Below, piece by piece: positions 39,501 to 51,700 of a DNA stretch of 64,000 bases. The stretch is from Varroa destructor (taxonomy: Eukaryota; Arthropoda; Arachnida; Mesostigmata; Varroidae), in NCBI RefSeq assembly GCF_002443255.2, contig NW_019211457.1, positions 45,425,775 through 45,489,774 of the forward strand. The letters run 5' to 3'. The notes beneath the pieces are model-generated. The model was not told the DNA's origin. It made no database searches and was given only the letters and a program-made list of their open reading frames with translations. Both the position numbers and the translations under genes were made by a program. Every line of letters begins with the position of its first letter. The stretch's first letter is position 1.

Positions 39501-40854
39501 TAAATCTGGTAGCCAAGAACAGGCCTGCCTACGTAACTTCTCTCAAGTTCTACTGTTTGTGCCGAATTTCTGTATTTCTGCCACACTCCACTCAGCAGAC
39601 CTGCTCAGAGCCGATGATGCTTCCCCGGCATTTGTTCGTGAAAGGAGTTCGGTCCAAAGGAGAGGCGAGCGGTGGAGTCTAAGGGGTCAGTTAGGGGCTT
39701 CCTTTTCGTACGTTCAAATCTATTCGGCTTCATTCGTTGCGGCTGTCGCTGATGACTGCTCTAGCGAACTGCTTGGATAGGCGTAGGGCACTTTTCTAAT
39801 CCGGTAAAGACATCCACTAAGCATCGGTTCTCTAGCCCAGCTAGAGACCAGGCCTGTCCCTGGCCGTTTCTTTGGTTAGGAAGTTTGCTCTTCGACAGGT
39901 GCGGGTTTCACCTGCGCGACTGAGAATCGCAGATAGCGATCGGACGAGACCAAGCGGTAGATCGACCCATGAAGGAACTATCTTTATCGCCAGTAAAAAG
40001 CTGCTACATATCGAAGGACGAAGTTGGTGAGGCTCTGTGAAAACGACGGCATCGTGAAGAACTTCTGAAGAAAGTGTATTTTTGTTCTCTTCGTTGTCCT
40101 TTTGATGTACATGTATTTATATAGTCGTACGACACAACAAAACTGACGCGATCTGAAATGAGTGATCCGAAAGAGGGTGACAGCACAGATTGGTAACACG
40201 GATACACAAGTACCACTATATGACCTCTCGAGGAATGGATACGGTGACCCATACTTGTATATATGGGCTGTACAGCAGAAAGTCGAAGGGGCAAGTGCTA
40301 TTAATTCTCCTCTATGTCATGCATGTGCTGTATGTGAGCAGACAAAGGAACCTGGGTATTTATTGTTAATATCTTCTCGAGGCGAAATCCGACCGCTTAG
40401 TCGCTTCCAGTTTCTACCGTTGCCGACTATGGCAGTGACACATCAAATGTATAACGAAACAGAAGGATCCGTTACATTCGCAGGATCTAGCTCCGACGAC
40501 AAGAGTATTTTACAGAACATTTTGTTTAGGGCGTGTTGTTGTTGCTGCAGCAGAACTAGAGTACATGACATGAGGATATGATCCACTGTACATATGGCAC
40601 CTAGTTTAAAGAGCAAAAAAGCGGTGGTTTTTAGTTCGCCTGTAACTAAATGATAACGGTACTGATACGGGTGCGCCGCTCGCGAACAAACCAGTTGAGC
40701 AGATATTCGCAATTTACAATTCGATAGGTAAATAGTTACTTGGAAATTCGAATTCTCAAAAACACTTCGAGTAGGTGACATCTCTGAAATCTGAACGCCG
40801 CTTATCCACAAAGCATGAGTAGTACTGGAGTATGTGTACATCACCAGTTTGTCC

Positions 40855-40856
<2 letters not shown>

Positions 40857-40910
<54 letters not shown>
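40857..40910. repeat. (CA)n microsatellite with short (TA) extension
   Basis: An uninterrupted CA run of about 23 units at 40857-40903 is followed by TATATA. On the - strand it is a (TG)n tract lying just downstream of the tRNA-like head, consistent with a SINE tail. Confidence 0.95.
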
Positions 40911-40940
40911 GATAAATCTCGCAAAAACTTCAAACGGTCA

Positions 40941-41012
40941 GCCCCGCGCGGATTCGATCTTTGTCCTTAGCTGCCACCGAAAGCGTTCGCTGGCTCCGTC
41001 ACCGCGCCAGTG
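40941..41012 (-). mobile_element. tRNA-related SINE-like unit with (TG)n tail
   Basis: Read on the - strand, the 72 nt from 41012 downward look like a tRNA-derived head: TGGCGCGGTGACGG resembles an A box, and AGATCGAATCC near the end resembles a B box, at tRNA-like spacing. About 37 nt later comes an uninterrupted (TG)n run (40857-40903 on the + strand as CA). A tRNA head, short body and simple-repeat tail is the usual architecture of a SINE. It does not fold as a perfect tRNA, so a functional tRNA gene is unlikely. No target-site duplication was identified, and no second copy is in the window. Confidence 0.35.
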
Positions 41013-41095
41013 TTACTACATTACGTACTGCCTTTACGTTGTCACCACTGGCACTCAACAGCTCCGACTAGAATCTTCACTCGCCGTCGCACAAC

Positions 41096-41159
41096 AAAAA
41101 ATAGAAGCTTCGACGACGGGCCGATCTCGGTCGGCCCGTCGTCGAAGCTTCTATTTTTT
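41096..41159. repeat. Perfect inverted repeat, 29-bp arms with 6-nt loop
   Basis: The left arm (41096-41124) starts AAAAAATAGAAGCTTCG and the right arm (41131-41159) is its exact reverse complement ending in TTTTTT. The loop is TCTCGG. The foldback contains no mismatch. Outside it, TCGCCGTCG at 41081-41089 and CGACGGCGA shortly after 41185 form a second, looser pair, so the hairpin may sit in a larger imperfect foldback. It lies 84 nt from the SINE-like head. Confidence 0.95.
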
Positions 41160-43575
41160 CATCGGACTTTGACTGACCGCTAACCGCTCGACGGCGATGC
41201 GATCCCGCCGGCTGTGCGTTCCCACGCTCGTGGACGACTGTTTTTTTGAGAGGGATAGCAATTCGATCTTCCTTTAGTCGACAATGGGTCTGGCCGACGA
41301 CAACTTCTGCAATAGAACACTACACAGAAATATTGCTAATATAATAGTATCAAGAATAAAGCGCTATAAGGCTTTGGCATTAACGAAGACGAAGGTTAGG
41401 GACGACCGGAAAAATGGCACACACGCAGCAACTCTTTCCGCAAAACAGACGGCCATTGTGCCGATGTCGACGATACTGGGACGTTGTCTGGCAAGGCAAT
41501 AACGCTTAAATAAATCTGCTGCATACGCTGTTAGGGGGCAATGTTCGATGCAGCCTATGCCCATATATAGATGCCGAAGTTTGTGCAGTCATCGGTCAGT
41601 ATTATATTTTGGTAACACTTCATATTTCAGTTAACACATATTCTGTTGTCGTGAAAATTCGTAGGGCGACTGCAATAGCAAATGTGGCAATTCTTGAAGT
41701 TTACCCAATCCAGCCTCGGGCTACAATGAAGTTACGGGCCACCGTCACCAAGGGTTAGAAAGCGGAACTAAAACCGAGCTTAAAGCGAGTCGAATAGGCC
41801 TATAAAATGTGCCAAACTCCGATTAAGACGGCGACATCCAGCTGAGCCGTTATTATTACCGTTTAGTTGCTGCAGCTGGGTCGGTACAATATAAGGTTTG
41901 TGAAGACGACTGTCTTCGGAGAGATTATAGTGATGCAAATAAAGCTGATTGGAGTGATCCTAATCGACCGTCATCTAGCTCGATGGGGCTTGGTTTTGTC
42001 GATGGAGTGATAAAAGGCCGCCCCTTTCGAGGTGACAATAATCATGATTTAATCGTCTGTCACGTATGTCAATTTGAGATGAACAAGTCTTCATCAAAGC
42101 AGAATGAAGGTTTGAGGGTTATCGGGTAGTTAAAAATACCAAACGCACGATAATCCGCAATAGGACACTGAGTGGCGTTTCATCATCTAGCCTAGTTATT
42201 GCCAGCTAACTAATTGGCCCTAGCAATGTCGTGCCAAACGCCGAATGCTAGAATGATGTGTATTGTTGATCCACTAATGGCGTCGTACAGGCCCAACAGC
42301 ATTCTCAAGCCCAACAACACAAAAGACCCAGAGTATTTTATCAACAGACTATTGGCAATCAATAACGTAACCCTTTTGTTAGTAGCTACGAAACATATAT
42401 ATATATATACATAAAAGAAATCTTCTCTACTTGGTTTCTATCCTAAAACAAATTGCGGTATAGCCAACAATCTATGCACTCTTAATGCTATTGAAGGTCG
42501 CTTAGTACTTACGAACGAACGTTTGCTACCGCCACGACACATCATAGGCCTTAACCTTTATCTAATTAAACCTAAAAACGCGCACTGCATGAACTATTCT
42601 AGAATGTACACTCGTGCTGTTTCCTGAAGTTATGTAGAGGCCCTAAGCCATTTGGGCAGTCTAACGTATCCAAAACCTTTTTGCATAAAGCCATGATACA
42701 ACACAACTTAGTCGATACGCTTCAAGGCAGGCGAAGGCAGCCACCATGTGACATCTCTGGTCATCAAAAGTTGAAGTAGCGGCATCATGCCTTTATTACA
42801 CTCTGCTAGTCGATTTCCCTGCATCACACTCCCACGGCTGGCTCCACAGAAAGCCGCTCCTCCCGACTTTTGCATTCCCATCTATTTCCCCAGGGGGTCC
42901 CTGAAGGCTCTCGTTTATTGGAAGTTCCATCTTAAGAGAGCTACTGATAATATGCTGTATATCGGTTGCAAGGTCTGGGGAGACAAGTACCGTAAAAAAA
43001 AATACTGCATCTATCAATATCGGCCGACATCGGTGTGAAACCAGTGGCTTAGTGTAAAAGGTCTACCTTGAATAGTTTGATGTGGTGTACCCTATCAGTT
43101 CTACTGCACAATACCTTATCGTTGGAAAACTTTAACGCCGACCGGTATACTGATTGAACGACTATCCATGCTGACGTCATATCAAGCGTTTAGAGTAGCT
43201 ACCGCTTTTACTTTATCTTTCAACTCGTTTAGCCGATTTTCAATACATAGACGTCTTCTCTATCCTTTATGCTAGTTCGCTTTTATCGACTACCGGCATC
43301 ACATCTATTCTCTAAGTTTGTGTGAGGCGTGTCTTGTCTTTCCCGTCTTAGTGTGGGACCGTTCCGACCAACTCCCCGCCCTTAGCCCTGATGAGCTCCC
43401 GATAAACGCGGGAGAGTGCGAGGATTGTCACGTGACAGGCCTCCGTGTTTGTCTTTCTCATGAGAAACGAATCGAAAGAAGCAAACTAGATACAAAGAAC
43501 CGCGCACCGCTTTTAGGCCAGATGACAATTGAGGTCGAGCAGCATACCCACAGCGACCGATGATAGCTGCAGTAA

Positions 43576-43592
43576 CTACTACTACTACTACT
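43576..43592. repeat. (ACT)n microsatellite
   Basis: Five to six ACT units in intron 2. Confidence 0.9.
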
Positions 43593-44851
43593 TCTATCAA
43601 TATTTCGCAATGAATAGAAATGAATCGGGGGAAGGATTTCGTCACAGAACACGGTTGTGCACTAACGATGGTGGTCAGTTAACGACGAAAATCGTGACAA
43701 CATCCGAGGAAGACTACATATATTTGTTCTCTGCAATATAGCAGGGGCGGATGGGTATCGGCGCTTGTTGTCCCGATACAGGAAAACGGCTGGGGGAAGT
43801 TGCAGCGTGGGAAAATACAATGGACCCGTGTCAGGCTCGTGTCTGTCTGCTAGCCGTGAGCCATAGCACAAGGAACTGTTGCCGAGTGTAGCCGGCTCCC
43901 ACCTCAGGAAATGAAAATGCTTAAAAAGGAAGAGGCGACGAAGAAGATAAAGCTATGGGTACATTAGCATTCGGTCTTAATCAGTTTAAACGCATGATAA
44001 ACACGTACAGTCGAAGGCACGAAGAAAGGTACAACTAAGGCAAATGCACTAGTAATCCTTAGGAAAAAGGCGAAACTAATCCTGATAAGCAGGTACGGAC
44101 TACCTGGGGACCCCGCGCACCGTTGGAGGAGAATGCAGCTATGGACTGAGAGTATGCTCTGTTCCTATTGCCGACATTACCATTATCGCCCTTAATACCG
44201 AAGGGCGAATTGATGGAAGCTAACGACGCCGATGATGGCACAGGCATTACGGAGCGGCGTCATTTAAACCTGATAGATAAATGTAAGAGCTTCATGTACC
44301 TACTCTCTGCTCTCACCTCCATAAATAAACACTCGTCACATAAAAGCATCAGACGAATCAAATGGAACGTGGCGAAGCTCCGTTATTCGAGGTGCAGGAT
44401 AAAGCCTGTAAAAAGCGTTACTTTGTATTAGCAGTCAAGGATATAATCATTTGCAATACGAATCACTATTGAGCGCCGTTACGTATGATCTTTCATATGA
44501 ATTCCTATTGCGGATTTGTGCTATAGATGATATATATACTGTAGATTAGTATTAAACATTCCATCAAGCGGTTCGCTGCCGGCACGAAACGAAGTGTGTC
44601 CACGTTCAGGTTTGAACCTGGATCATGGCGGTGCCGGACGTAAGGCTCAAAACATTCGGTATCAAAGGATTTCTTTTTTATGGGTGTTTGCACAGCTTGC
44701 GCAGAGAATAATGAGGAATGTAAGGGTACCAAAGATAATGTACAGTATGTCTCTGAATAACATCCGCATTTATTTTGGAGCCATGCGGAACTCGTATAAC
44801 ACAATGACTTCATGGCACAGTGACGTTTAGAAGACAAGCGAACTATTATCT

Positions 44852-44866
44852 GGGGGGGGGGGGGGG
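44852..44866. repeat. Poly-G tract (G15)
   Basis: Fifteen consecutive G residues lie in otherwise unremarkable intron sequence. Confidence 0.95.
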
Positions 44867-46228
44867 CAATGTGCTACTACCCTAGTAAAGGTAGGTCAAG
44901 ATGAACAAAACCAAGCTTGTCGCTTGAGCCAGAGAGCTTAAAACTTAGCTATTTCACACTGGTTTCGCCATCATCAGTTGCACGCTTCGTGTGTGAACTG
45001 TTGCAATAGGGTTTCGTAGCTAAACTGAAATTAATGTATTTATTTCAGTATTCGCTCCGGTGCTTAGGGTTATATGCTGCTGATCGAACTGCCAGCGACT
45101 GATGATATCAGATATTTGACTTCTTATGTAGATAGACGTTGCTCTGGGTTATGTGAATCGGAGACAAGAGCTTCGACGTCTGAAAAGGACCATGCGGGCT
45201 CGTGTAACCGAACGAGGCGATGCACAGGCTACCCGCCATGCCGTTAAATCCGTCGAGCCTATACTGTAAACATCTGGGCTGCGGTGCATGTGATGCTGGT
45301 GAACCATTATCTAGCTGCAGTGCGGCCACCGCACGCCAGGAACTTGGCCCAATTTATCTTAGGGTTTCTCGGGCCAAGCCCATCAGGTCCACCCCCGCTG
45401 CACCTATGGGTATTTCATTATTGGCAAGTGATCGAGCGATTGACGATTTCTTCTGTACTGAATGAACCTAACGCTTAGGACCAGTCGAATGCTTAGAATC
45501 CAAAGCAATCATAGCACGAACTCGCTCAGCGACAAGACATCGCGACTATCGCTTAAGTTATACGGTCCTTCGTCCGTGTTTGCGGAGACTAAACGAAACA
45601 CGCATGGAAGCACGCGTAGTTACTGCTAATTGTTGCCTAGCCTTCGTCCAATTATAATTGATATTGCCCATATTGCCTCTACGTATCTAGCCGCGTTGAA
45701 GCCGCCTTAGAAACATTTAATTCCACATTTGTAAACGACCCGCGAGTGGTCAGGTTGACTGTGATACGCGATATTGTAGTTACTAATTGGCACTCCTAAG
45801 AGACAAATATTATCGACTCGGCGGTTGGTGATTATATCAGAAATCCTATGGAGTTATATTTAATGTATGGGCCGAATTGTTTATGTATGTGGTCAAATAT
45901 TAAGCAAGTAGAGTACCTACAGTCAAGAGAGACGTAACGTTTTTTCTCAGGTAATAATAGTATGCTGCGGCATGCTACCGATCGATAGAACAGATCGGAT
46001 GTGTTACATCCAAAGAAAGCTTTGACTTACATTTACTTATCGACTAGCTCAGACTGATGCGATTCGTTAGAAAAACATTTTGCATTGCTCAGACTAAAGT
46101 AAACGCTCGCACCCACTAGTGACCCATGTCATAAATTAATTTTCAACGGCCTAAGACATCGGCAGTGCAGTTGACATTGTGGACTTATGGCTAAAGTATC
46201 ATCTTGGGTTCGTTCCCTTTATTTACAG

Positions 46229-46325
46229 GTGACTGTGATCGAGGAGGCAATCAAGTACATCGATCATTTACATGAGGCGCTACGCAATAAATTCACTGAA
46301 CGAGGTCTTCCGCCATCATTACAGG
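46229..46325 (+). CDS. bHLH transcription factor, exon 3 (helix 2)
   Basis: This exon completes the bHLH fold. It starts after the acceptor TTATTTACAG and encodes VTVIEEAIKYIDHLHEAL, which has the helix 2 pattern of bHLH proteins: a V/I-x-I-L-type start, a conserved A-x-x-Y-I segment and heptad-spaced hydrophobics. A short basic/polar extension follows (RNKFTERGLPPSLQ). It holds 32 full codons plus one base and ends CAGG before GTACGT, so it is phase 1. Joined to exon 2, the loop-to-helix border reads DK then VTVIEE, which is a natural bHLH junction. There is no leucine zipper after helix 2, which argues against the Myc/Max/USF/MITF zipper classes, and no PAS or Orange domain follows. The dimer partner cannot be read from the sequence. 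Confidence 0.85.
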
Positions 46326-47986
46326 GTACGTATAACATGACAGTTTTAAGCATACCGCCGTCATTGGCCCAAAATAATAATGATTCGCAAAGTCTTCGTT
46401 TAATGACCCCTCACATTTTGGCAGTTCTTTGAGACCCGCAGTTATACTTTTTACTGGGCAAGCACTCATTATCTGAAAACAATTTTATTTAAATTTCAAT
46501 TGCAATTCAACGCCATTTATATCCTTTCTCCTGCAAAGTTACTTGCGGGGACGAAGCACAGTTCCCACGGTTCTAATGGGCTCCGCAAAGGAAGCCACAT
46601 GGAAAGCTTGTCTCGCCTACAAAAGTTGTTCGAAACTTAAAATGTTTTTCCTATGAGAAAGCCTACCCCTTTTACAGGGGGTAAATGACTTCGCGACTGT
46701 TATATAAAATCCACCCAACTAGTCACCATGGGACGAAACAGATTTTCGTAGAGCGCAACAAAAATAAGCACCACGGATTTTGTCGTGTTCGAATATGGGC
46801 ATCCCCCAGCTGACAAATAGCCAATACATGGATGGCTTGACATTAGTCCGATTCGATTTATTGCAATACACCCGTTGAATTCTATTTCCTGCACAAGCTA
46901 AGTCGAACCATAGATGAGTATCTCAATTTTCAGTTGATTTTTTGCCTCTTCTTTTTCGTGTACAATCTTTCGTGTTTTCAATCGTGGACACCCGTTTTAC
47001 TCAATGGTCTAGCCAACTACCCTGCCAACTTCGGTGACTCATTACGATTTGGTCGAACTTTATTCGAAAGGGTGGCATGATTCAGCTTGCTTCAACAGCA
47101 GGTCTTATGAATTTGATTGCCATAATAATAACGTTTCCATGGTCAGAAGCTGCCACTAAGAGGGGGTGCAGGAGTCGCAGAGGTCTTGCATGACATTACT
47201 GCCAACATTGCCTGGCAGGAACATCAGGCGAGATCTGGCGCCTGTCGTTTTAGACTTCCCGCTAGCGAGCGACGCATCAAGTGTATCTGTACATATAATA
47301 TACGCTTATAGTTTGTAGTAATGCCTGCTTCACGAAGTCGTGACCTCCAAAGCCGGATCCAGGAGAAACAAGTCAGTGTGCGCCGTGAAGAGCTTTGATG
47401 ATCGGCTGACTGAAGCTTAGATATAACGAACAAAAACGAATCGCTGGTGAAGACTGGTGTATGGACTGCTGTAGTAGCAGGTGGCTTAGTTTTAGCTACC
47501 CCGTCTTTACGTTATCAGACTGACGTCCGTTAAATCATCTCGATTTACTTCAATGCCAATTTCGATTAGGTACCTGGTTAGGAGGTTCCCGCAGGAGGGA
47601 GATTTTACTTATTTTTTTTCGTAGAAAAATCAAAAAATTAAAAAGAAAAAGTTTAGCTTATCGAATTACTTTCTATTATTAGTATTAGATCTAAAGAATG
47701 AAAAATACTGTATAATACTGATTCGTTCGGCGTTCAAAAAGTAGTAGATACTACCATTGAATTATGTAACGGATTAAGCAAAATACAAAGCTTTGGTCAG
47801 TAAATTTAGTAATCATAACGGTCTTTGCCGACGAGGAGGGGCCCCTACATGTATTATCTCATGGTTAGTTCAGGCACATTTGTCTTGTTAGCTCGCTCAA
47901 GATTACTGTGGATCCTAATCATTTATATACATATCTGTATGGTCAAAATGCTCACGTCTAGTCTTCCCGCTTTCCTCTTGTTACAG
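46326..47986 (+). other. Intron 3 of the bHLH gene (1.66 kb)
   Basis: The intron has a GTACGT donor and a TCCTCTTGTTACAG acceptor with a good pyrimidine tract. The acceptor must be used in phase 1; phase 0 would hit a stop after three codons, which supports the CAGG donor choice in exon 3. Nothing else is recognised inside. Confidence 0.7.
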
Positions 47987-48234
47987 GGCTGCCGATAGAT
48001 CTCGAAACGACTGACATGCGAGCTGTTGTCAGGCTTCTCGCCAATAACAGCAATAGCGGCGGTGGCCAATCGAACCTGGCGAGCAATTCAGGAGTTTCGC
48101 GGCCAGTTCCAATGGGGCGTCCGCTAGCACTGCCACCGCCAGTCGACAGCATTCCGCATCCGTGCGAACGTCAACGTAACGTCCCTTCGTACCTCCTAAA
48201 GATGCGCTTGCCTCGCAAACAAGATCATCGGTAG
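47987..48234 (+). CDS. bHLH transcription factor, last coding exon (C-terminal tail)
   Basis: This exon provides the final 82 residues (the first, Gly, is split with exon 3) and a TAG stop at 48232-48234. It follows a strong acceptor (TCCTCTTGTTACAG). The tail opens with an acidic/hydrophobic stretch (LPIDLETTDMRAVVRLLANN), then a Gly/Ser/Asn-rich linker and a Pro-rich segment. It ends in a basic patch (LLKMRLPRKQDHR) that could help nuclear localisation. No second domain is recognised. The summed coding length is 648 nt, giving a compact protein of about 215 residues. Phase continuity through all four exons and the correct stop make this the likely 3' coding end, although the low-complexity tail alone would not be diagnostic. 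Confidence 0.7.
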
Positions 48235-48756
48235 AAGCTGTCTTCGTGAATCCAGTGCAATATACGTTCCCGCAAATCGAATAGTAAAACAGAGAGTATA
48301 TGCCGACGGAACGACGGCGCCACAACGTAGAGGCCTGTCGTGGAGTCTCTTTCCCTATGCGCTGTTCCGCTAATTAAGCAGACACCATCGACCATGTCAA
48401 TGGCAATGCTTTCACTTGTTTACTAAATTGTAATTTTTTTTTTTGTCAACCTTCACGTCTTGGCCCATTTATGAGCAAGTTGGCTAAAACCCGATATTCA
48501 GAGCTTGACTAGTGCAACTGGGTGGCGCTTTGCGAATTCTGGGAGATCTCTCGTGCAATTGAGTGCGAAGACCTTTTTCATTATTTTCAAGGATTGTATA
48601 GTTAAACTTCCTAAATATCGCCGAATATCCCTAATTCAGATTTGCTATGAGCATTATACGAAATAAACAAAAAACATGGCCAAGTAAAACACATGGCTAA
48701 ATGATGCAGATCGATAACAAAAATAGAATCGTCTCATTAACCTCTAAACGAACGTA

Positions 48757-48762
48757 AATAAA
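48757..48762 (+). terminator. Candidate polyadenylation signal for the bHLH gene
   Basis: A canonical AATAAA lies 520 nt after the stop and is followed within 10-20 nt by a T/GT-rich stretch (CTTTTTTGTTGTG), the usual layout of an animal poly(A) site. Other AATAAA copies occur nearby, for example at about 48662 and 48870, so the actual site is uncertain. Confidence 0.4.
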
Positions 48763-51700
48763 AACCCGTCTTTTTTGTTGTGATGAGAATTGAAAAAAAA
48801 ACAATCAAAAGGAAGATTAGAAAAATATGAAATAGAAAGGTAATAATAATACGTCTCTGTAAGGGCTAGAATAAATATGACGAGTGCGTAAGCATAGATG
48901 TCTTAATATGCCCATTTCATGTCACAACTAACAAGTGTATGATGGCATATAAAATAAAGATAATATTACAAAAATAGACGATGATGAAGAGTACGGAGGG
49001 AGTAATGAAGCACGATATTATACAGGCATATATATACAGAACTACTTATATATATAAGTAGGATGGTGGAAAGAACAAAATGTTAAATGAGGGGCATAGA
49101 CGATTCGATGACAGTTGTACATAACGAGGCTAAAATCAAACATCGGAGGGGCAACTGTGCTTGTGCAGATTGGAAGTTTTGCAATTAAAAAAAATACAAG
49201 ATAACATAGTGGATAGATATAGACTATGGAACCGAAACGCAATTCTAGGATCAAATGTCGTAAAAGCAATAGGTACAATTTATAATCATATAATGATAAC
49301 AGGTAATTGATGTCAAGGTGTTAAATACGAAAGATACAGTACTATATGAATACTGGTAATTATAATACGAATCAAGAAGGCTGATTAATAAACGTGAGTT
49401 TCTACGTGATACAACACATTGGTTTCATTGCTGTAGAGTATCTACGGTTAAGGCAGAAAACCTGCCGTCGATTAAGGGGCAAAGAGTGCGTTCATTTCTA
49501 GATGATCTCCTAAGTCCCCTATCAACTATATATAAGAACAGAATATATAAATCATTGAAATGCTTCTTTATTTTTTAAGGTAGGTATGTTCCTTCTTCTT
49601 TCCCTCAAGTCCCAAAATAGTTTTTGATCTAGCCTACCTGATACAAGATATGAAATATTTGTCTATATCGGTAAATAAAGTTTCCGTTCGGCGTTAGCTA
49701 GATAACCGGGCGCATTTGTGCTCCAATGGGGCTTTCTCTGTCATTTAACGGTGCTTGCAGTGGTATCGAATAGAAAATTATTCTAGCGTAATATTTATTG
49801 AGACAATGGTCGGGCTTTACAGTAATAGTCAATCGATTACCTTCATACAGAATCGTTTGGGAGCACTCCCTCGCAAACCTGCGTTAAAAATTCAGTCATA
49901 GTTCAAATCTATATAGTTGGTCTTTCTATAAAGAAAAAAAAATAGATAACTCACTGTAACGTAACGGCAAACATAACTTTCCAGCTTCATCTCCCTTGTA
50001 ACATTTTTATTTTTTTTTGCAATTAAATTTATCGAAAAATGAATATAAGTTCGAAGGCCGTTAGTCGCGGCAAAGCCCAGAAAAGATGATCGGTTTCACT
50101 TCTCTTGAGGTAACTACAAGCAGAGCAAAAAAATAACGTACATGGCTATCTTTACCCAGCACGCGTGTCTGAGACGCGACTTCAAAGCTGGGACGCTGGT
50201 TTTTAATTGCTAGGGATCCAGATAGACCAAGAAAGGGCAATGCTTTGGTATGGTAAAGAATGTATAAGCATTTTATGTCAAAATGCCAGTACACGGACCG
50301 CATGGCTCCAATGCAAAGCATTTTGTCTAGGTATGGCCGCAAAAACACTACAGACATGTACAGCGACTAAAGCGCGATCTGAGTTTGCTGACGTTCAGGT
50401 TAAAGTCTACAAAAAATCGACGCTTACTGTGGTGCTTTTATAGTCGTGTCTTAGTGCCACATATATACCAACACAAAATATTAGTTTCTTTATATATAAA
50501 GTTCTCGTTGTTCTTTAGCCATTTTCATTTATCGCAGCTTACGAACAAGCGAGATACCTTGGATACACCATCTTTGGAAGCGATTCTTTCAACGACTTTT
50601 TGCCGACCTCAGCCCCATCTGAGGTATTTGCCTATCTGGTTCCGTGGTACTGAGCGAAATAAGTGACTATCGGGTACGGCAATGTCCAAGGTGTACGCCG
50701 GGTACGGCAGAGGCTATAGAGAGTAGGGTCCACTGAAGATTTTTCAGCACTTGCTGGGTTATATAGGCGGTAGACTACGTAGCGTCGTTATGCGGCCATA
50801 TGTGCAACAAGAGTGTCGTAGAAAATCCGTCTTTTACCGCCAGTAACAACCTTAGGCAAAGGTGACTTTTCATTCCTTTATGCAAGCAGCGAAAGGCATT
50901 CTATAAAGCGGTTAGCGGTGCAACTTTCATTGAGTTTATGAAATCTTTTTTAGCGCATACAAACGATTGACAGCGATCATTTGGATCATTCCTAACTTCA
51001 CTGAGCTCTAGGCTTAATCGCGCCTGACCAACTCTTCGTCTTGAAGGCACTTTTCTAGTGCGAAAATAGTTAAGAAGATCATATCGGATATGCATTTTTG
51101 AGCTGCATATCCGAACGCACTGAATCATCACTCCAGGTAATAATAGTAATAGTTTAATGAAAGCCAAAGCAAGGGCGTAAGCGTAAGGGATAGTCAAAAC
51201 AAGTATCCTAGGAAATTTCAGCTAGATGCTTTGCGGCCAGCGTTGCCGTAAAGTGTTGGTGAGCGACATGTGTGCTAATCGGAGGAATATATGGTGGTCC
51301 AGGTTCAAATCCGCACGTATCATTTCAGGCCAAAAATTTCAATTGGCTACAGTGAGCCGATTCATCCGTCATTTTTAACGGGCATTTGTTCCTCAACCCA
51401 ACACCGCATTAACGAACGCTGCGAAAATTCGAGCACAGTTGTAATAAGTTTTAAAATTCAAAATAAGTAAGCACTACGGCATATTACGATGTTTTTAATT
51501 CTCCAAGAACCATGTGGGCACACTTTTTTAGCCTATATAGAAATCTAGATAACACGCGTGATGAAATCAAGATACAACCTATTGGGGATCAATATCAGAC
51601 AACAATGGTAAAAAGAAAAACGAATAAAATCGTTGCTAGACAGCGACCAACAAATAGATGACATGGAGTTTTCCTTCAATGATTTAAGTATTCCCATTGA

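Larger units (their letters stand above)
30591..46228 (+). other. Intron 2 of the bHLH gene (15.6 kb), no recognised gene inside
   Basis: This intron interrupts the bHLH domain at the loop/helix 2 border, between a GTAAGC donor and a pyrimidine-rich TTTATTTACAG acceptor. No open frame resembles a known protein; a 155-codon frame at 39313-39780 lacks any motif I know. The interval holds a (CA)n microsatellite, a tRNA-related SINE-like unit, a perfect 29-bp-arm hairpin, a poly-G tract, and two TGACGTCA palindromes at 34761-34768 and 43172-43179, with a third inside a longer 14-bp palindrome at 38439-38452. The rest shows nothing I can name. Confidence 0.5.

Noticed and set aside
39313..39780. 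A 155-codon open frame on the + strand in intron 2
   Set aside because: It lacks an ATG at its 5' end, a signal peptide, a motif or splice support. It is probably a chance frame.
40443..40901. A 152-codon - strand frame starting with poly-Cys-Val
   Set aside because: Its start is the (TG)n microsatellite and the rest shows no domain; it is a repeat artefact.
44604..44625. CAGGTTTGAACCTG palindrome with a B-box-like core
   Set aside because: It is a short palindrome; no tRNA fold is possible on either strand.
26752..44670. Shared TTCGGTATCAAAGGA at about 26760 and about 44656
   Set aside because: One or two shared 15-mers are expected by chance in a 64 kb window, and the flanks do not align.
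51290..51325. GGTTCAAATCC resembling a tRNA B box
   Set aside because: The flanking bases cannot form a T-arm and no A box lies at a suitable distance.
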